A stretch of 64,000 nt of DNA from an uncultured Paracoccaceae bacterium. GTDB taxonomy: Bacteria > Pseudomonadota > Alphaproteobacteria > Rhodobacterales > Rhodobacteraceae. Of this stretch, positions 36,866 to 45,851 are shown in pieces. The notes under the pieces were generated by a model that made no database searches, was not told the origin of the DNA, and saw only the letters and a program-made list of their open reading frames with translations. Location of the stretch: assembly GCA_947493745.1 (NCBI GenBank), contig CANLSM010000005.1, positions 174,980 to 238,979 of the forward strand, in the 5' to 3' direction. The position numbers and the translations under genes were made by a program. Position 1 is the stretch's first letter, and each line of letters opens with the position of its first letter.

Positions 36866-38524
36866 ATGTCAGCGGATGGAAATGTTGTGACGGCGCCTCA
36901 GGTCGGGACCGAGGCTGACTGGTGGCGCGGTGCTGTGATCTACCAGATCTATCCGCGCAGCTTTCAGGATACGACCGGCAACGGCATCGGAGATCTCAAG
37001 GGCATCACCGGGCGGCTCGGCTACATCGCCGATCTCGGCGTCGATGCGATCTGGCTCTCTCCGTTCTTCACGTCCCCGATGAAGGACATGGGCTATGACG
37101 TCAGCGATTATTGCGATGTCGATCCGGTCTTCGGAGACCTGTCGGACTTTGATGCTCTAATTGTCCGTGCGCATGATCTGGGCCTCAAGGTGATGATTGA
37201 TCAGGTCCTGTCGCACTCCTCCGATCAGCATCCGTGGTTCAGGGAAAGCCGCCTGTCGCGCGACAATGCAAAATCGGACTGGTATGTCTGGGCCGATGCG
37301 AAACCTGACGGGACGCCGCCGACCAACTGGCAGTCGGTCTTCGGTGGGGCCGGCTGGACCTGGGATCCCAAGCGCTGCCAGTATTACCAGCACAATTTTC
37401 TGACCTCTCAACCGGATCTGAACTTCCACAATACCGATGTACAGGACGCGCTTCTTGATGCAGTCCGGTTCTGGCTGGAGCGCGGCGTGGACGGGTTCCG
37501 CCTCGATACCGTGAACTTCTATTTCCACGACCAGCAACTGCGCGACAATCCCCCGATGGGCAGTGCAGGCAATGATGTGCCCGAGATGAACCCCTACGGC
37601 TTTCAAGACCATCAGTTCGACAAGACCCGACCCGAGAATATCGGCTTTCTGAAACGGTTCCGCGCGCTTCTCGATGAGTATCCGAACACGACCGCCGTGG
37701 GCGAGGTCGGGGATGGAGACAGGTCTCTGAAAACAATGGCGGAGTACACAGCCGACGGGGATCGCCTCCATATGTGCTATTCTTTCGACATGCTGGGGCC
37801 GGAATTCTCGGTCGCACATTTCCGCAAATGTGTCGAAGAGTTCGAGAAAGCCTCCCAAACGTTCGGTGGGGCCAGCAGTTGGCCCTGCTGGGCGTTTTCC
37901 AACCATGACGTGATCCGGCACATGACCCGTTGGGCGGATCACGCGGATGATCAGGTGCAACTTGCGAAGCTTGCAGGCGCGATACTGATGTCGGTCAAGG
38001 GTTCGGTCTGCATCTATCAGGGAGAGGAGCTGGGCCTGACTGAGGCGGAGCTTGAGTTCGACGAACTGACCGATCCCTACGGCATCAATTTCTGGCCCGA
38101 GTTCAAGGGCCGCGATGGTTGCCGCACGCCCATGGTCTGGGAGAGCAACGCCCCGTCCGGCGGGTTCTCGTCGGGTCAGCCCTGGTTGCCGGTGAAGACA
38201 CCGCATCTGGCCATGGCGGCCAATGGTCAGGCCGGGCGTGAGGACAGCGTGTTGGAGCAATACCGGCGCTTTCTTGCCTTTCGCCGGACCCGTACCTCTC
38301 TGATTGCCGGAGACATCAAGTTTCTCGACTGGCCGGACGGCCTCGCCTTCATCCGGTGTGACGGGGACGAGGCCACGCTCTGTGTGTTCAACCTGACCAA
38401 AGAGACCGTTACCTTTGCCGCACCAAAGGGGCATCGTGCCCTGACCGACCACGGGTTCGCCGCGTCCGTGTCAGACGACGACATCACACTCAACAATCAT
38501 CAGGCCTATTTCGCCGCCCTCTGA
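36866..38524 (+). CDS. GH13 alpha-glucosidase
   Basis: The product is 552 residues, cytoplasmic (no signal peptide). WWRGAVIYQIYPRSFQD opens the TIM barrel; catalytic Asp214 (GFRLDTVNF), acid Glu280 (AVGEVGDG) and transition-state Asp348 (FSNHDVIR) are intact. The architecture and length match the exo-acting oligo-alpha-glucosidases (GH13 subfamily 23-like) that hydrolyse maltose, sucrose or other alpha-glucosides after import. ATG 36866 has GAAAGGA about 10 nt upstream and is preferred over the longer in-frame start at 36797, which lies before the operator. First gene of the operon with the MalEFG-like transporter. Confidence 0.93.
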   Translation: MSADGNVVTAPQVGTEADWWRGAVIYQIYPRSFQDTTGNGIGDLKGITGRLGYIADLGVDAIWLSPFFTSPMKDMGYDVSDYCDVDPVFGDLSDFDALIVRAHDLGLKVMIDQVLSHSSDQHPWFRESRLSRDNAKSDWYVWADAKPDGTPPTNWQSVFGGAGWTWDPKRCQYYQHNFLTSQPDLNFHNTDVQDALLDAVRFWLERGVDGFRLDTVNFYFHDQQLRDNPPMGSAGNDVPEMNPYGFQDHQFDKTRPENIGFLKRFRALLDEYPNTTAVGEVGDGDRSLKTMAEYTADGDRLHMCYSFDMLGPEFSVAHFRKCVEEFEKASQTFGGASSWPCWAFSNHDVIRHMTRWADHADDQVQLAKLAGAILMSVKGSVCIYQGEELGLTEAELEFDELTDPYGINFWPEFKGRDGCRTPMVWESNAPSGGFSSGQPWLPVKTPHLAMAANGQAGREDSVLEQYRRFLAFRRTRTSLIAGDIKFLDWPDGLAFIRCDGDEATLCVFNLTKETVTFAAPKGHRALTDHGFAASVSDDDITLNNHQAYFAAL

Positions 38525-38548
38525 CGGGCGCGCCAAGGGAGGATCATC

Positions 38549-39712
38549 ATGAGAAAAATACTCGCCACAACCGCACTTGCCCTGACGCTCGCATCGCCTG
38601 CGCTTGCCTTCGAGGATGGCAAGCTGGTGGTCTGGATCAACGGCGACAAGGGGTACGATGGCCTTCAGGCTGTCGGTGGCCGATTTGCAGAGGAACTGGG
38701 GGTCAAGGTCGTGGTCGAACACCCTGAAAACGTGCCTGACAAGTTCCAGCAGGCAGCGGCCTCCGGTCAGGGTCCTGACATCCTGATCTGGGCCCATGAC
38801 CGGTTCGGCGAATGGGCCGCGGGCGGCCTGATCTCACCGGTTGAGCCCGGCGTAGCGGTGCGCGAGAACACCTTCGATTTCACTTGGGATGCGGTCACCT
38901 TCGACGGCAAGACCTGGGGCTACCCCATGGCGGTCGAGGCCGTCGGCCTGATCTACAACAAGGATCTTGTTCCGACACCACCCGCAACCATCGAAGAGAT
39001 TGCCGGGATGCAGATCGACGGCGTCACCGCCCCGATCATGTGGGACTACAACAACACCTATTTCTCCTTCCCGCTGCTCATGGCCGGTGGCGGTTATGCG
39101 TTCGAGAAGATCGATGGGGCCTATGATCCGACCAGGACCGGGGTCGCCAATGACGGCGCGATCGCCGGTGCCGCGGCGATCAAGGACCTGATTGATGCGG
39201 ATGTCATGCCCGCCGGGGTCGATTACGGTGTCATGGATGCGGCGATGAACAAGGGCGAGACCGCGATGGTCATCAACGGCCCCTGGGCCTGGTCGAACCT
39301 GAAACAGTCGGGCATCAATTTCGGCGTCGCCCCGATCCCGTCGGTTGCCGGTCAGCCGTCGAAATCCTTTGTCGGTGTGCTGGCGGCGACGATCAACACC
39401 GCATCGCCCAACAAGGATATCGCGGTGGAGTTCATCGAAAACTACATGCTGACTGATGAGGGCCTGCAAACGGTCAATGACGACGTTCCTCTGGGAGCGG
39501 TTGCCTCCGTGTCGTTCTCGGAGAAAGTCGGTTCCGATCCGCTGATCGCGGCCACGCTCGCCAATGCCGAGGCCGGTGTGCCGATGCCCTCGATCCCTGC
39601 CATGGGCAAGTTCTGGGCGGCGATGGAACCGGCGCTGAAGGCGATCACCGGCGGTCAGTCCTCGGTGGAAGAGGCGCTCGGCACGGCCGAGACGCGGATT
39701 CTCAGCGAATAG
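38549..39712 (+). CDS. malE: MalE-type maltose/alpha-glucoside binding protein
   Basis: The product is 387 residues. Signal peptide MRKILATTALALTLASPALA, then GKLVVWINGDKGYDGLQAVGGRF, the classic MalE opening; MVINGPWAWSNL and the closing GKFWAAMEPALKAITGG also match MalE. Periplasmic, it delivers alpha-glucosides such as maltose or trehalose to the membrane complex. GGGAGGA stands 8 nt before the ATG, a strong ribosome site that fits the high demand for binding protein. 24 bp after the glucosidase gene. Confidence 0.93.
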   Translation: MRKILATTALALTLASPALAFEDGKLVVWINGDKGYDGLQAVGGRFAEELGVKVVVEHPENVPDKFQQAAASGQGPDILIWAHDRFGEWAAGGLISPVEPGVAVRENTFDFTWDAVTFDGKTWGYPMAVEAVGLIYNKDLVPTPPATIEEIAGMQIDGVTAPIMWDYNNTYFSFPLLMAGGGYAFEKIDGAYDPTRTGVANDGAIAGAAAIKDLIDADVMPAGVDYGVMDAAMNKGETAMVINGPWAWSNLKQSGINFGVAPIPSVAGQPSKSFVGVLAATINTASPNKDIAVEFIENYMLTDEGLQTVNDDVPLGAVASVSFSEKVGSDPLIAATLANAEAGVPMPSIPAMGKFWAAMEPALKAITGGQSSVEEALGTAETRILSE

Positions 39713-39719
39713 GCCCGCA

Positions 39720-41252
39720 ATGATCGCCGCCGAGGTCCCCGAGGAACCGAACCTCGCCCGGTCCAGCCTGAAATGGCTGGTTCTGGGCGTCAGCGCGCTC
39801 GCCTTCCTCTATGTGGTCTGGGGTCTCTATCTGGCTGGAGAGCCGCTATTTGCGGTCATCACCATGGCGCTTGGCCTGGCGATCTTCATTCTCTTCGGCT
39901 GGGCACGTTTCTACACCTGGCGATTTGTCTTTCCGGCGGTGGCGGCCGTCGCGCTCTTCATCGTCCTGCCGGTGCTTTATACCACCGGCATCGGCTTCAC
40001 CAATTTCTCGGCCCGCAATCTGCTGACATTCGAGCGGGTGCAGGACTACCACCTGCAGGCGACGATCACCGATCCGGCGGACAAGCGCGGTTTTGGTCTG
40101 ACTGCCGATGAGCGCCTGTTCTTCCCGGCGACCGATGACAGCCCCGCGCTGATCACCCCGCCGCTTGGGGACGCCGTGAACGGGACACTGCCGGCCACCG
40201 AGACCTCCGAGACGGTCGAGGTAGAGGCCATGCGCGCCGTCATGCAGCGCCGCGCTCAACTGCAGGCCCTCGCAGTCCGTCTGCCCGACGAGCGGGTGCT
40301 CAAGATGGACGGGTTGCGCAGCTTCTCGGTCTCGGTTCCGTTCTACGAGGTAGGTCCCGACGGTGTGCTGACCGGTGCAGATGGCACGGTGCTGACGCCA
40401 AATCACGAGATCGGCTTTTATCAGGATGCGGGCGGCAAGACCCTGACCCCCGGCTGGCGCGTCGGCGTCGGTTTCGAGAACTTCGAGCGGGTCCTGACCT
40501 CCGACGGGGTGCGGCAACCGATGCTGCAGATCTTTGTCTGGACCTGTCTTTTCGCGTTCCTTTCGATGGTGCTGACCTTCGCGGTCGGCACGACGCTGGC
40601 GGTCATTCTGGAATGGTCGCATCTGGCCTATCGGGGTGTCTATCGGGTGCTCCTGCTGCTGCCCTATGCGGTGCCCGCCTTCATCTCGATCCTCGTCTTC
40701 CGCGGCCTCTTCAACCAGAATTTCGGCGAGATCAATCTGATCCTCAGCACGCTTTTCGGGATCAAGCCGGTTTGGTTCACCTCGCCGATCCTGGCCAAGA
40801 TCATGCTGCTGATCGTGAACACCTGGCTCGGGTTTCCCTACTGGATGCTGCTTATCGCGGGCTTCCTGCAGGCGGTTCCGCGCGATCACTACAAGGCCGC
40901 GGCACTGGAGGGCGCGGGGCCGGTCCGCAGCTTCTTCGCCATCACACTGCCCCAGATCCTGCCGCCTTCCGTGCCATTGCTGATCGCGAATTTCGCGTTC
41001 AACTTCAACAACATCGTGCTGGTCCTGCTGCTGACACGCGGCGGGCCGGACATTCCCGGCACGCTGATCCCGGCGGGCTCCACCGATCTTCTGGGGTCGT
41101 TTACCTTCCGCATCGCCTTCCAGAACTCGGGGCAGGATTTCGGCATGGCGAGTGCGATCTCGACCCTGATCTTCATCATCACCGGTGTGATCGCCTTCGT
41201 CAATTTCCGGATGATGCAGCGCTATGCCGCCAAGCGGAGCGCCCGGCCATGA
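39720..41252 (+). CDS. malF: MalF-type permease
   Basis: The product is 510 residues. Three N-terminal helices precede a large periplasmic loop (about 95-255, the P2 loop that contacts MalE), as in enterobacterial MalF. The rest carries the core helices and an EAA loop ([23 protein letters not shown]). The ATG at 39720 is 7 bp after the malE stop. The presence of the P2 loop separates this group from most other sugar permeases. Ends in an ATGA overlap with malG. Confidence 0.93.
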   Translation: MIAAEVPEEPNLARSSLKWLVLGVSALAFLYVVWGLYLAGEPLFAVITMALGLAIFILFGWARFYTWRFVFPAVAAVALFIVLPVLYTTGIGFTNFSARNLLTFERVQDYHLQATITDPADKRGFGLTADERLFFPATDDSPALITPPLGDAVNGTLPATETSETVEVEAMRAVMQRRAQLQALAVRLPDERVLKMDGLRSFSVSVPFYEVGPDGVLTGADGTVLTPNHEIGFYQDAGGKTLTPGWRVGVGFENFERVLTSDGVRQPMLQIFVWTCLFAFLSMVLTFAVGTTLAVILEWSHLAYRGVYRVLLLLPYAVPAFISILVFRGLFNQNFGEINLILSTLFGIKPVWFTSPILAKIMLLIVNTWLGFPYWMLLIAGFLQAVPRDHYKAAALEGAGPVRSFFAITLPQILPPSVPLLIANFAFNFNNIVLVLLLTRGGPDIPGTLIPAGSTDLLGSFTFRIAFQNSGQDFGMASAISTLIFIITGVIAFVNFRMMQRYAAKRSARP

Positions 41253-42139
41253 TCGTCGAGAACGCCACCTCGCTGCGCCGCCGCAAGATCCTGGCCCATG
41301 GCGTGCTGATCGCCTTCATCGCGCTGATCATGTTCCCGTTTCTGATGGTCCTGTCGATCTCGTTTCGGGAGGGGAACTTCTCTACCGGCAATCTCTGGCC
41401 CAGCAATCCGACGCTGGAGCATTGGGCACTGGCGCTGGGTTTCGAGTACACGCGCGAGAACGGAACGGTCGTCAAACCGCCCTATCCGGTGCTGTTGTGG
41501 CTGTGGAACTCGATCAAGATCGGGCTGATCGCCTCGGCCGGGATCCTGCTGCTCTCGACCACCTCGGCCTTCGCGTTTGCGCGGATGCGGTTCAGGGGCA
41601 AGGGGGCGCTGCTCGACACTCTGCTGATCGTGCAGATGTTCCCAGCGGCACTTGCGGTCGTTGCAATTTACGCGATCTTCGATGGGCTGGGACGGGTCGT
41701 GCCGTGGATGGGCGTAGACACACATCCCGCGCTGATCCTGTCCTATCTCTCGGCCATCACGCTCCATATCTGGACCATAAAGGGCTATTTCGACAGCATC
41801 GACCCGGCGCTCGACAAGGCCGCCCAGATCGACGGGGCGACGCCCTGGCAGGCGTTTCGCTATATCTTCCTGCCGCTGTCGATCCCGATTCTGGCGGTCG
41901 TTTTCGTGCTGTCCTTCATCTTTCTGGTGAACGAATATCCGGTGGCCTCGATCCTGCTCAGAAATACCGACCAGATGACGCTGGCCGTCGGCGCGCGACA
42001 ATATCTTTACGAGCAGAACTACCTCTGGGGCGATTTCGCCGCTGCCGCGATCCTGTCCGGTCTGCCGATAACGGTGCTTTTCCTGTTGGCACAGAGGTTT
42101 CTCATCTCCGGCCTGTCTGAGGGTGGGGTGAAGGGCTGA
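41249..42139 (+). CDS. malG: MalG-type permease
   Basis: The product is 296 residues with six predicted helices. [30 protein letters not shown] is the EAA loop region, followed by [12 protein letters not shown], typical of MalG. The start is ATG 41249 inside the malF stop (ATGA). It completes the MalEFG transporter; the ATPase is supplied by the malK gene on the opposite strand. The stop is 5 bp from the convergent DUF2461 gene with no clear terminator. Confidence 0.93.
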   Translation: MIVENATSLRRRKILAHGVLIAFIALIMFPFLMVLSISFREGNFSTGNLWPSNPTLEHWALALGFEYTRENGTVVKPPYPVLLWLWNSIKIGLIASAGILLLSTTSAFAFARMRFRGKGALLDTLLIVQMFPAALAVVAIYAIFDGLGRVVPWMGVDTHPALILSYLSAITLHIWTIKGYFDSIDPALDKAAQIDGATPWQAFRYIFLPLSIPILAVVFVLSFIFLVNEYPVASILLRNTDQMTLAVGARQYLYEQNYLWGDFAAAAILSGLPITVLFLLAQRFLISGLSEGGVKG

Positions 42140-42144
42140 GCGTT

Positions 42145-42813
42145 CTACCGCGCGGGCCGGTTCAACATGTCGAAAAGCGGTTTCAGGCGTTCGAACTCGG
42201 CCATGCAGCGACGGACACCATCGGGCCGGGTGATGATGCTTCTGTCGTCCAGATCGGTCCAGGCCGACAGTCCCTTGTGGCGCAACAGATCGGCATGCGG
42301 GTGGTCCTTGGGATAGCCGTTGGGTACGCGTTTGAGTTCGGGCTCATGCAGGCGCATGCCAGCGTCCCACAGGTCCGCCAGAACGCCCGCGATCTTGTCG
42401 CCGTCCGGGCCGGTCACCCGCGCCCGGAACTGCTCCAAAGTCGCCGGGTCAAAGCTGAAAACACCGCAGCCAAGCGACAGTTTCTCCAGACCCAGCCCGA
42501 AGAACCACATGGGCGGCGAGGCGAGCTCGCTTTGCGGAGTGAAGGCGATATGCAGGTGGGTATTGTAAGGCGTCTTGTCCTTGGAGAACCGCACATCGCG
42601 GTAAATGCGGAACACCTTGGCGCTGTGAACCTGTCCAGTCAGGCGCTGAAGCTCTGCTGTCATGACATCGCAGAACGCGGCGGCCGGTGCCTTGATCTCG
42701 GTCTCGTAGACTGTCTTGTTGGCCGCAAACCAGTCGCGTGTGTTGTTGGCTTTGAGGTCGGAAAGAAAGAGCAGCGCCGCCTCGGAGAATCGCTGAAAAT
42801 CGGACGCGGTCAT
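42145..42813 (-). CDS. DUF2461 / TIGR02453 family protein
   Basis: The product is 222 residues. LLFLSDLKANNTRDWFAANKTVYE, FRIYRDVRFSKDKTPYNTHLHIAF and GCGVFSFDPATLEQFRARV are the family signatures. Biochemical function is unknown. ATG 42813 overlaps the TfoX-like gene stop by 4 bp (ATGA), so it is the last gene of a three-gene string. Confidence 0.9.
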   Translation of the reverse strand: MTASDFQRFSEAALLFLSDLKANNTRDWFAANKTVYETEIKAPAAAFCDVMTAELQRLTGQVHSAKVFRIYRDVRFSKDKTPYNTHLHIAFTPQSELASPPMWFFGLGLEKLSLGCGVFSFDPATLEQFRARVTGPDGDKIAGVLADLWDAGMRLHEPELKRVPNGYPKDHPHADLLRHKGLSAWTDLDDRSIITRPDGVRRCMAEFERLKPLFDMLNRPAR

Positions 42814-43172
42814 CTGGTGGCTTTCCTTTTCTTCTGTTTCGGGGGAAGCGTGGTCACGAATTCAGTGCACATGTCGAGCCATTCCGACAAATCCGCATCC
42901 GAGCAGCTTGCCGCATCGACATGGACGAACCCGCCCAGACGGCGCTCACCAAAGACAACCTGCCGCGCGCCGGGTCGGGCGAGGGCCGCTTCCATGTTCT
43001 CCTTGCCGACGCGGAACATGAAAGTCCGGTTTTCCGCATCACGTCTGGCACCGCCGACCATGTGCTCGCCCAGCATGAAGCAGGTGCCGCCCATCATGCG
43101 CCGTTCGCCGAGATCGGTGAAGCGGCTCATCGCGGTTCTGAAACGTGCATTCAGTTCTTCATCAACAGCCAT
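42810..43172 (-). CDS. TfoX N-terminal domain protein
   Basis: The product is 120 residues. FTDLGERRMMGGTCFMLGEHMVGGARRDAENRTFMFRVG is the TfoX N-terminal domain core (mMGG...f). In gammaproteobacteria TfoX regulates competence, but isolated short domains in alphaproteobacteria have no known role. C-terminal tail is basic (PPKQKKRKATR). ATG 43172 shares a base with the MAPEG stop (TGATG); the longer frame upstream is not supported. Confidence 0.85.
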   Translation of the reverse strand: MAVDEELNARFRTAMSRFTDLGERRMMGGTCFMLGEHMVGGARRDAENRTFMFRVGKENMEAALARPGARQVVFGERRLGGFVHVDAASCSDADLSEWLDMCTEFVTTLPPKQKKRKATR

Positions 43173-43570
43173 CAGATCATTCCCCAAAGCCCCGCCACAA
43201 TGGCACCTGCAAAGAACAGGATCGTGAGCGAAGTTGCACCTGCCCCGATCGCGCGACCCACATTCGGCACCGTCTGACGGATGGCCGCATAATGTATCAG
43301 CCTCGCCAGAACCAGTATCACGCCGCCGCCAAGCACCAAAACCGACGCTGTGCCAAGTGCCTCGGCACCCGCCATTACGATCAGGGCGGAAGGAACATTC
43401 TCGGCGAAATTGCCGTGGGCACGCATACGGCGCATCATCTCCGCATCGCCACCGTCCATGAACCGGATGCCGGTTCTGGCACGATGCACGCCGACGATCA
43501 CCGACATGACGACCTGCATGGTCACGAAAAGAGCAGCGAAGCCAAGCGTGATTGAAAGGGTCTCTACCAA
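43172..43570 (-). CDS. MAPEG-family membrane protein
   Basis: The product is 132 residues with four hydrophobic helices. HRARTGIRFMDGGDAEMMRRMRAHGNFAENVP after helix 1 is the conserved MAPEG loop (R.H.N..E..P), linked to glutathione binding in the eukaryotic members. ILVLARLIHYAAI is the third conserved part. Bacterial members are inner membrane proteins of unclear substrate. First gene of the string with the TfoX-like and DUF2461 genes. Confidence 0.88.
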   Translation of the reverse strand: MVETLSITLGFAALFVTMQVVMSVIVGVHRARTGIRFMDGGDAEMMRRMRAHGNFAENVPSALIVMAGAEALGTASVLVLGGGVILVLARLIHYAAIRQTVPNVGRAIGAGATSLTILFFAGAIVAGLWGMI

Positions 43571-43623
43571 CTTGTCTCTCCTTTCCGGCCCGCGAGATCT
43601 GGCCTGGCGGGCCGGTACCGGCC

Positions 43624-44010
43624 TCAGCCCTGCATGCTTTCATAGGTGATCATCGCAAAACGCGCGCCTTGCGGGTCGGTGAGCGTGGCCATGCGCCCGA
43701 CGCCCGGCATGTCCATCGGACCTGCCAGCACATTTGCCCCAGCTTTCGAGGCCTTGGCGGTCGCGGCATCCACATCCTCGACGGTCACGAAAATCGTCCA
43801 GGCACCATTGTCCTCGGGCATGGGGGAGAAGCCGCCTATGGGTGCATCATTGACGAAGATCGCGGAATGGCTGGATCCGTCCTGCATCGGCATTTCGTTG
43901 ATCGTCCAGCCGAGCACATCCGCATAGAATGCCTTGGCTTTCTGAAAATCGGGACCGGAATGGGCGATCCAGCCCGCATTGCCCGGTGTCGTCATGGTGG
44001 TCTCGGTCAT
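43624..44010 (-). CDS. VOC-family protein
   Basis: The product is 128 residues. GWIAHSGPDFQKAKAFYADVLGW opens the first unit, TIFVTVEDVDAATAKASKAGANVL the second, ending GRMATLTDPQGARFAMIT. This is the glyoxalase/bleomycin-resistance-like type often found next to YCII and ECF-like sigma genes, as here. Substrate unknown. Starts 55 bp upstream of the sigma-like gene's end on the same strand, so probably in one unit with it. Confidence 0.87.
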   Translation of the reverse strand: MTETTMTTPGNAGWIAHSGPDFQKAKAFYADVLGWTINEMPMQDGSSHSAIFVNDAPIGGFSPMPEDNGAWTIFVTVEDVDAATAKASKAGANVLAGPMDMPGVGRMATLTDPQGARFAMITYESMQG

Positions 44011-44065
44011 GTCATCCTCCTGTGATTGCAGGTCCCGATCAGGGGCCTATGCACCAAGGACGGGC

Positions 44066-45346
44066 TCACATCCGGTTTCCCGACAGCCTCGCGGAATTTT
44101 CTTCACATTCGGTGATTTTTGCCCGCAGGACTTTTGCTTCCGGCCCTGTGGGGTCGAGATCGAGCGCTGCCTGATAGGCGGCTCTGGCCTCATCCGGGCG
44201 GTCGAGATCCGCCAGAAGCGAGGCGCGCATGGCGTGATACCATCGATAAGAGACCAGCGGCCCGGCCAGCGGCTCAAGCATCGCGAGCGCGGTTCCGGGC
44301 CCGCTTGTCTCCGCCACTGCCGCCGCGTGGTTGAGCCGCACGATCGGCGTCGGCTGCTGGGCGGCGAGTGCCGCGTAAAGCGTCTCGATCCGCGCCCAGT
44401 CAGTCTCGTCCCGACGACGCGCGCGGCCATGTTCCATCGCAATCGCGGCCTGCAACTGCATCGGGCCCGGCGGGATGTGACGGGCGGCCTTCTGCATCAG
44501 GACGGCGGCCTCTTCGATCATCGGCCAGTCCCATGTTTCGCGATCCTGATCGTCGAGCGGAACGAGATTGCCCTCTGCATCCATCCGGGCCTCGCGCCGG
44601 GAGTGCTGGATGAGAAGAAGCGCAAGCAGGCTCATCTGTTCCGCCATGCCGGGAAAGAGGTCGAGCAAGAGGCGGGCCAGCCGGATCGCCTCTTCACAAA
44701 GCGGCAGACGCATCTGGGTCTCGGCAGCACTCGTCGACCACCCCTCGTTGAAGAGGATGTAGATCATCAGAGAGACCTCGTTCAGCCGCCGCCCGCGCTC
44801 CAACAGATCGGGTGTTTCAAAGGGAACAGGGTTGGCGGCAACCGTGCGCTTGGCGCGGGTCAGCCGCTGCTCCATGGTACGCGGCTTGATCAGGAAGGCC
44901 CGCGCAATCTCGGTCACCGACAGCCCGGCCACGATCTTCAGTGCCAGCGCCAACTGGTCCTTGCGGTTGAGCGACGGATGGCAGCAGATAAAGAGCAGAC
45001 GCAGCACGTCGTCGCGCAGCCCGTCCTGGTCAATCCGCTCGATCATCTCGTCTTCGTAAAGGGCGCTTTCGGCTTCTGTACCGTCGGCAAGCGCCCGCCC
45101 CGCCTTGCGCAACCGGTCAATCCCGGCATTTCGCGCGGTCGTCAGCAACCAGGCCAGCGGGTTGTCGGGAACGCCGCGCTCAGACCAGGCCCGCAGCGCC
45201 CGGACGCAGGCGTCTGCGAAGGCTTCTTCTGCGAGATCGACATCGCGAAACTGCCGGGTCAGCGCGGCCAGTGCGCGGGGTCTGCTCTCGGCAAACCGGA
45301 CTTCAAGCCAGGCAGATATTTTAATTCTCCGGTGCCAGAACACCAC
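44066..45346 (-). CDS. SigJ/COG4941-type RNA polymerase sigma-like factor
   Basis: The product is about 426 residues. Region 2 (LTRQFRDVDLAEEAFADACVRALRAWSERGVPDNPLAWLLTTARNAGIDRLR) is followed by region 4 (LALALKIVAGLSVTEIARAFLIKPRTMEQRLTRAK) and a long C-terminal TPR-like extension (about 200-420) ending YQAALDLDPTGPEAKVL. This long form is typically paired with a YCII/DGPF protein, as it is here. No ATG fits the family start; a GTG at 45346 or 45343 is the best guess and overlaps the YCII gene end by about 25 bp. The frame upstream of that is the wrong phase of the YCII gene. Confidence 0.85.
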   Translation of the reverse strand: MVFWHRRIKISAWLEVRFAESRPRALAALTRQFRDVDLAEEAFADACVRALRAWSERGVPDNPLAWLLTTARNAGIDRLRKAGRALADGTEAESALYEDEMIERIDQDGLRDDVLRLLFICCHPSLNRKDQLALALKIVAGLSVTEIARAFLIKPRTMEQRLTRAKRTVAANPVPFETPDLLERGRRLNEVSLMIYILFNEGWSTSAAETQMRLPLCEEAIRLARLLLDLFPGMAEQMSLLALLLIQHSRREARMDAEGNLVPLDDQDRETWDWPMIEEAAVLMQKAARHIPPGPMQLQAAIAMEHGRARRRDETDWARIETLYAALAAQQPTPIVRLNHAAAVAETSGPGTALAMLEPLAGPLVSYRWYHAMRASLLADLDRPDEARAAYQAALDLDPTGPEAKVLRAKITECEENSARLSGNRM

Positions 45347-45695
45347 CGGCCCAGCCGATCGGGCGGACCTCGATCCTTGCATAGGGCGAGGCGAGATAGG
45401 ACGCATAGTGGATCGCTTCCTCAAGATCCTTGAACTGGGCCGAGTAGAAACCGAGGAACCGCTCCTTGGTTTCGGCAAACGGCCCGTCGGTCACCAGGGC
45501 GTCCTGTCCGGGCTCCGCAATCGTGTTGATCGTCACCGCCGAAGTTGACGGCATCAGCTTGGCGGTTGCAAAGAGCCCGCGTTTTGCCAAAGCCTCCTGC
45601 AGGGCGTGATGGCCCCGCATTACCGACTGTTGTTCGGCCTCCGGCAACCGGTCAAACGCGCTGTCTTCGCCGTAGATCAGAATTGAGTAGTTCAT
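45321..45695 (-). CDS. YCII/DGPF domain protein
   Basis: The product is 124 residues. MNYSILIYGEDSAFDRLPEAE and the DGPFAETKE motif (about 70-78) with FLGFYSAQFKDLEEAIHYA and RIEVRPI are the YCII-related signature. These proteins have a ferredoxin-like fold with a possible His-Asp site and occur almost always beside a SigJ-like sigma gene, as here, suggesting a joint but unproven regulatory task. Confidence 0.92.
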   Translation of the reverse strand: MNYSILIYGEDSAFDRLPEAEQQSVMRGHHALQEALAKRGLFATAKLMPSTSAVTINTIAEPGQDALVTDGPFAETKERFLGFYSAQFKDLEEAIHYASYLASPYARIEVRPIGWAGGVLAPEN

Positions 45696-45851
45696 TTTGC
45701 CTCTCCCTGAGCCGTTCTCTCTGTTCTAGGACGATCCGGGCGGCCTTGTCCCGACATCGCCTGACACTTTTTTCGAGAGCACTTGTTCTTTCTTTGTTCC
45801 TAAATACGCGATAGTCTGCGGTTTGTCACGACTGGGCGAGGGATAGGGGCG

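Noticed and set aside
40613..41248. Upstream extension of the malG frame (start 40613)
   Set aside because: It overlaps malF in another phase; the coupled ATG at 41249 gives the exact MalG family start.
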